The notes beneath the pieces were generated by a model. The model was not told where the DNA came from. It ran no database searches and saw only the letters and a program-made list of their open reading frames with translations. Shown in pieces: positions 62,187-64,000 of a stretch of 64,000 nt of DNA; position 1 is the stretch's first letter, and every line of letters starts with the position of its first letter. The translations under genes and the position numbers were made by a program. The stretch is taken from assembly GCF_000012985.1 (NCBI RefSeq), contig NC_007645.1, positions 3,378,501 through 3,442,500 on the forward strand. The letters are read 5' to 3'. This DNA comes from Hahella chejuensis KCTC 2396 (GTDB taxonomy: Bacteria > Pseudomonadota > Gammaproteobacteria > Pseudomonadales > Oleiphilaceae).

Positions 62187-62969
62187 ATGTGGTTAAAAAC
62201 AAGCTGTGAACTCCTATTCGACATCGCAGTTCCCACGCCATTTATCTTAATGTTGCGCCCACGAAGCGGCGCGCAACAGTGGATCGCCTCCGAAGAATAC
62301 TTACTCTTCCCAAGCGTTCCCGTTTTCGAATTTACGGACGACTACGGCAATCTTTGTCAGAGACTGGTGGCGCCGCCTGGGACGTTTAAAATCCATACTT
62401 CCGCCAGAATCATGACTTCCGATCATGTTGACGAGGAGCCCGGCGGCGCCTTTATCGACGTCCAACGCCTGCCCGACAATGTCCTGAAGTACTTGTTGCC
62501 CAGCCGATACTGCGAGTCTGACTGTTTTAATGACATGGCGCGTGAAATTACCTTGAATCAGGACCCCGGCTACGATCAGGTGGCGGAAATTGAAAGCTGG
62601 CTACGTAGAACCATTAAATTTCAACCAGGAAGCAGCTTAACGCCGCTGTCAGCGATCGAAGTGAATAAAAATCAGGTAGGCGTATGCAGAGACCTTGCCC
62701 ATCTGGGCGTCGCCCTTTGCCGCAGCCTGAGCATTCCCGCCCGCATGGTGGTGGGGTATTTGCACGCCTTGCGCCCTATGGAGTTACACGCCTGGTTTGA
62801 AGCCTTCGTTGCCGGACGCTGGTATACCTTCGACGCAACTCAAATGTCTAAACGAGGCGGCTACGTCGCGATTGGCTATGGCAGGGACGCAGCCGATGTG
62901 GCGATCTATAACCAGTTTGGCCCAGCCGTATTTCCTATTGAGCAAAAAGTGTGCGTCGCGCTGGCGTAA
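62187..62969 (+). CDS. Transglutaminase-like protein, second copy
   Basis: 260 residues. The triad is in [14 protein letters not shown] (Cys), [13 protein letters not shown] (His) and [13 protein letters not shown] (Asp). Its N-terminal half ([20 protein letters not shown]) differs from that of the preceding gene, and overall the two share only the core, so they are more likely co-inherited paralogues than a recent duplication. The 23-base spacing points to one transcript. Confidence 0.85.
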   Translation: MWLKTSCELLFDIAVPTPFILMLRPRSGAQQWIASEEYLLFPSVPVFEFTDDYGNLCQRLVAPPGTFKIHTSARIMTSDHVDEEPGGAFIDVQRLPDNVLKYLLPSRYCESDCFNDMAREITLNQDPGYDQVAEIESWLRRTIKFQPGSSLTPLSAIEVNKNQVGVCRDLAHLGVALCRSLSIPARMVVGYLHALRPMELHAWFEAFVAGRWYTFDATQMSKRGGYVAIGYGRDAADVAIYNQFGPAVFPIEQKVCVALA

Positions 62970-63012
62970 AACAAAATTAGATTCTGTTCCGCACCGTACA
63001 GATTGTTCTGAT

Positions 63013-63750
63013 CTAATCTTTGTGGGGAGGATCACCGTTTAACCAGCCCTCCTCTTTCATATTCTTTAATGCGACTTCAAGATTTGGAACCAGGGCCTGG
63101 TGCTTCTTGTGCAGATACAGGTAATTCTCAACAAGTTCGACCGCGCCCACCCGTTTAATACCCATTGAAGCGTATTTCTCTTCTCGTAATAAAGGATCGA
63201 CGATTGTCGCCAAGTCCACATAGACATCGCTCCTTCTCAACTGTAGTCGCTTGAGCGCAGATTCTGCGCTGTAGACCAGCTCCAATCTATTGCTTAGTGG
63301 TTTCGATAGCATGCTTACACACCGAATTACGCCAATGCGGCAATCTACTCGGTAAATCGACTTTGCAAGGGCTTCCCACCCAAATACATCCAACCTCAAA
63401 GCGACATTGGAATAAGCGACAAATTCCATGGTCCATAAAGGAACATCTACGCGGATGAGGTCGCGATAATGCGAGTTATAATCCTTAACTCGACCAGGTA
63501 AACCATCCACGTATCCAGAGTTCGCCAGAGCGCCACTACGCTCAGAGGGGAAGACCTTTAGCTCAAGACCATAACCAATACGACGAAACGCCTCGGAGTA
63601 GAAGTTTGTATAGACCTCTATTTGCGGCGATTGGCTCAATTGGGACGATACGGCCAGCACCAACTTTTTTTCATTCGCCCAGCAAAAATTAAAAGATGTA
63701 TAAAGCGGAGCCAATAACGCCATTAAACAGGCAATACATTTGTACTGCAT
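63013..63750 (-). CDS. Periplasmic solute-binding protein family 3-like, second member
   Basis: 245 residues with a signal peptide (ACLMALLAPLYTSFNFCWA). Weakly PBPb-like: LVLAVSSQLSQSPQIEVYTN, FYSEAFRRIGYGLELKVFPS, then YVDGLPGRVKDY and a late YLYLHKKHQALVPNLEVALK. No permease nearby. It is of the same general type as the gene at 23195, but sequence resemblance is modest. Confidence 0.65.
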   Translation of the reverse strand: MQYKCIACLMALLAPLYTSFNFCWANEKKLVLAVSSQLSQSPQIEVYTNFYSEAFRRIGYGLELKVFPSERSGALANSGYVDGLPGRVKDYNSHYRDLIRVDVPLWTMEFVAYSNVALRLDVFGWEALAKSIYRVDCRIGVIRCVSMLSKPLSNRLELVYSAESALKRLQLRRSDVYVDLATIVDPLLREEKYASMGIKRVGAVELVENYLYLHKKHQALVPNLEVALKNMKEEGWLNGDPPHKD

Positions 63751-63801
63751 ATAGATCCCGTTGACGCCGTTAGAGCGCTATTGAAGCCACCATCGTTTTT
63801 G

Positions 63802-64000
63802 CTATCGATATCGCCGAGTATCCAGATCCTTGTCCGTTTCTCGCCCCGCCGCAGTAGACTCACCAGCATGTATAATATATTCCTGCGAGTTGATAGCTCC
63901 GTCCTGATCAAGATCAATGGCGGCCCAGTTATTGAGCAATTCCACGTTGGTGTTGGCTTCTCGTTTATCTATGACGCCGTCCTGGTTTGCATCAAGGCTC
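63802..64000 (-). CDS. EF-hand protein, C-terminal part (5' end outside window)
   Basis: 66 codons, open to the window edge and ending at TAG (63802-63804). Two EF-hand loops are visible: DANQDGVIDKREAN and DLDQDGAINSQEYI, each with Asp at positions 1, 3 and 5 and Glu at 12. The protein would bind calcium; a secretory or periplasmic signalling role is common, but the rest of the protein is missing. Confidence 0.75.
   Translation of the reverse strand, partial: SLDANQDGVIDKREANTNVELLNNWAAIDLDQDGAINSQEYIIHAGESTAAGRETDKDLDTRRYR

Noticed and set aside
63723-63917. 64-residue frame at the window end
   Set aside because: It is an out-of-frame shadow of the EF-hand gene whose motifs lie in a different frame.

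Overview
The window reads as chromosome of a marine gammaproteobacterium, most likely Hahella or a close relative. This is inferred from gene content (type III secretion chaperones, a MvaT-type silencer, a PEP-CTERM protein, a yehI-yehQ-like operon, UPF0060, ScsB/DsbD-like redox proteins), moderate-to-high GC coding sequence with AT-rich islands, and dense non-tandem repeats. No rRNA or tRNA gene was recognised. I could not run any database search, so family names rest on motifs, length and gene order.

Layout. 1-909: end of a LuxR-type regulator and a CesT-like type III secretion chaperone. 990-7050: an accessory island with a truncated IS5 element fused in frame to a decayed IS110 transposase, a putative lipase-like toxin with an overlapping partner gene, an AT-rich coiled-coil membrane protein, an orphan CRISPR repeat and a frameshifted IS5-family element. 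7224-15983: a catabolic cluster made of an ABC importer (binding protein, two permeases, ATPase), a metallo-beta-lactamase-fold hydrolase, an inositol-monophosphatase-family enzyme and a LacI regulator, convergent with a secreted PI-PLC carrying a ricin-type lectin domain. Matching CG-centred palindromes lie before both arms. I read this as one system that cuts inositol phosphate from phosphoinositides outside the cell, imports it, opens a cyclic ester and dephosphorylates it.

16104-24124: a 225-bp repeat array, a TPR protein, a vWA PEP-CTERM protein, a secreted-repeat protein, a small Cys-rich basic protein behind an RBS-masking hairpin, a frameshifted siderophore-interacting protein with its MarR regulator, and a periplasmic solute-binding-like protein. 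24153-33781: a five-gene operon with the same architecture as E. coli yehI-L-M-P-Q (WGR/DUF4132, MoxR AAA+, DUF5682, vWA, SWIM), function unknown. 34077-35741: a type III chaperone plus probable effector. 35842-40466: GFA protein, lipoprotein hydrolase, and LysR divergent from a GST and an FMN-binding protein.

40467-44764: a second AT-rich accessory island with a MvaT-like protein and a putative toxin with two candidate immunity genes. 45383-52829: MocR regulator divergent from an azoreductase, a TlpA/ScsB-like redox pair, a small secreted protein, AraC and YnfA. 53134-60730: a TetR-controlled locus whose SDR gene has lost its middle, followed by intact genes mixed with a marked zone of gene relics (Acr3, AraC, solute-binding protein, LysR, IS256). 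60731-64000: BON protein, tandem transglutaminase-like proteins, another solute-binding-like protein and a partial EF-hand protein. A dispersed repeat built of two hairpins occurs at least six times in intergenic DNA across the window.
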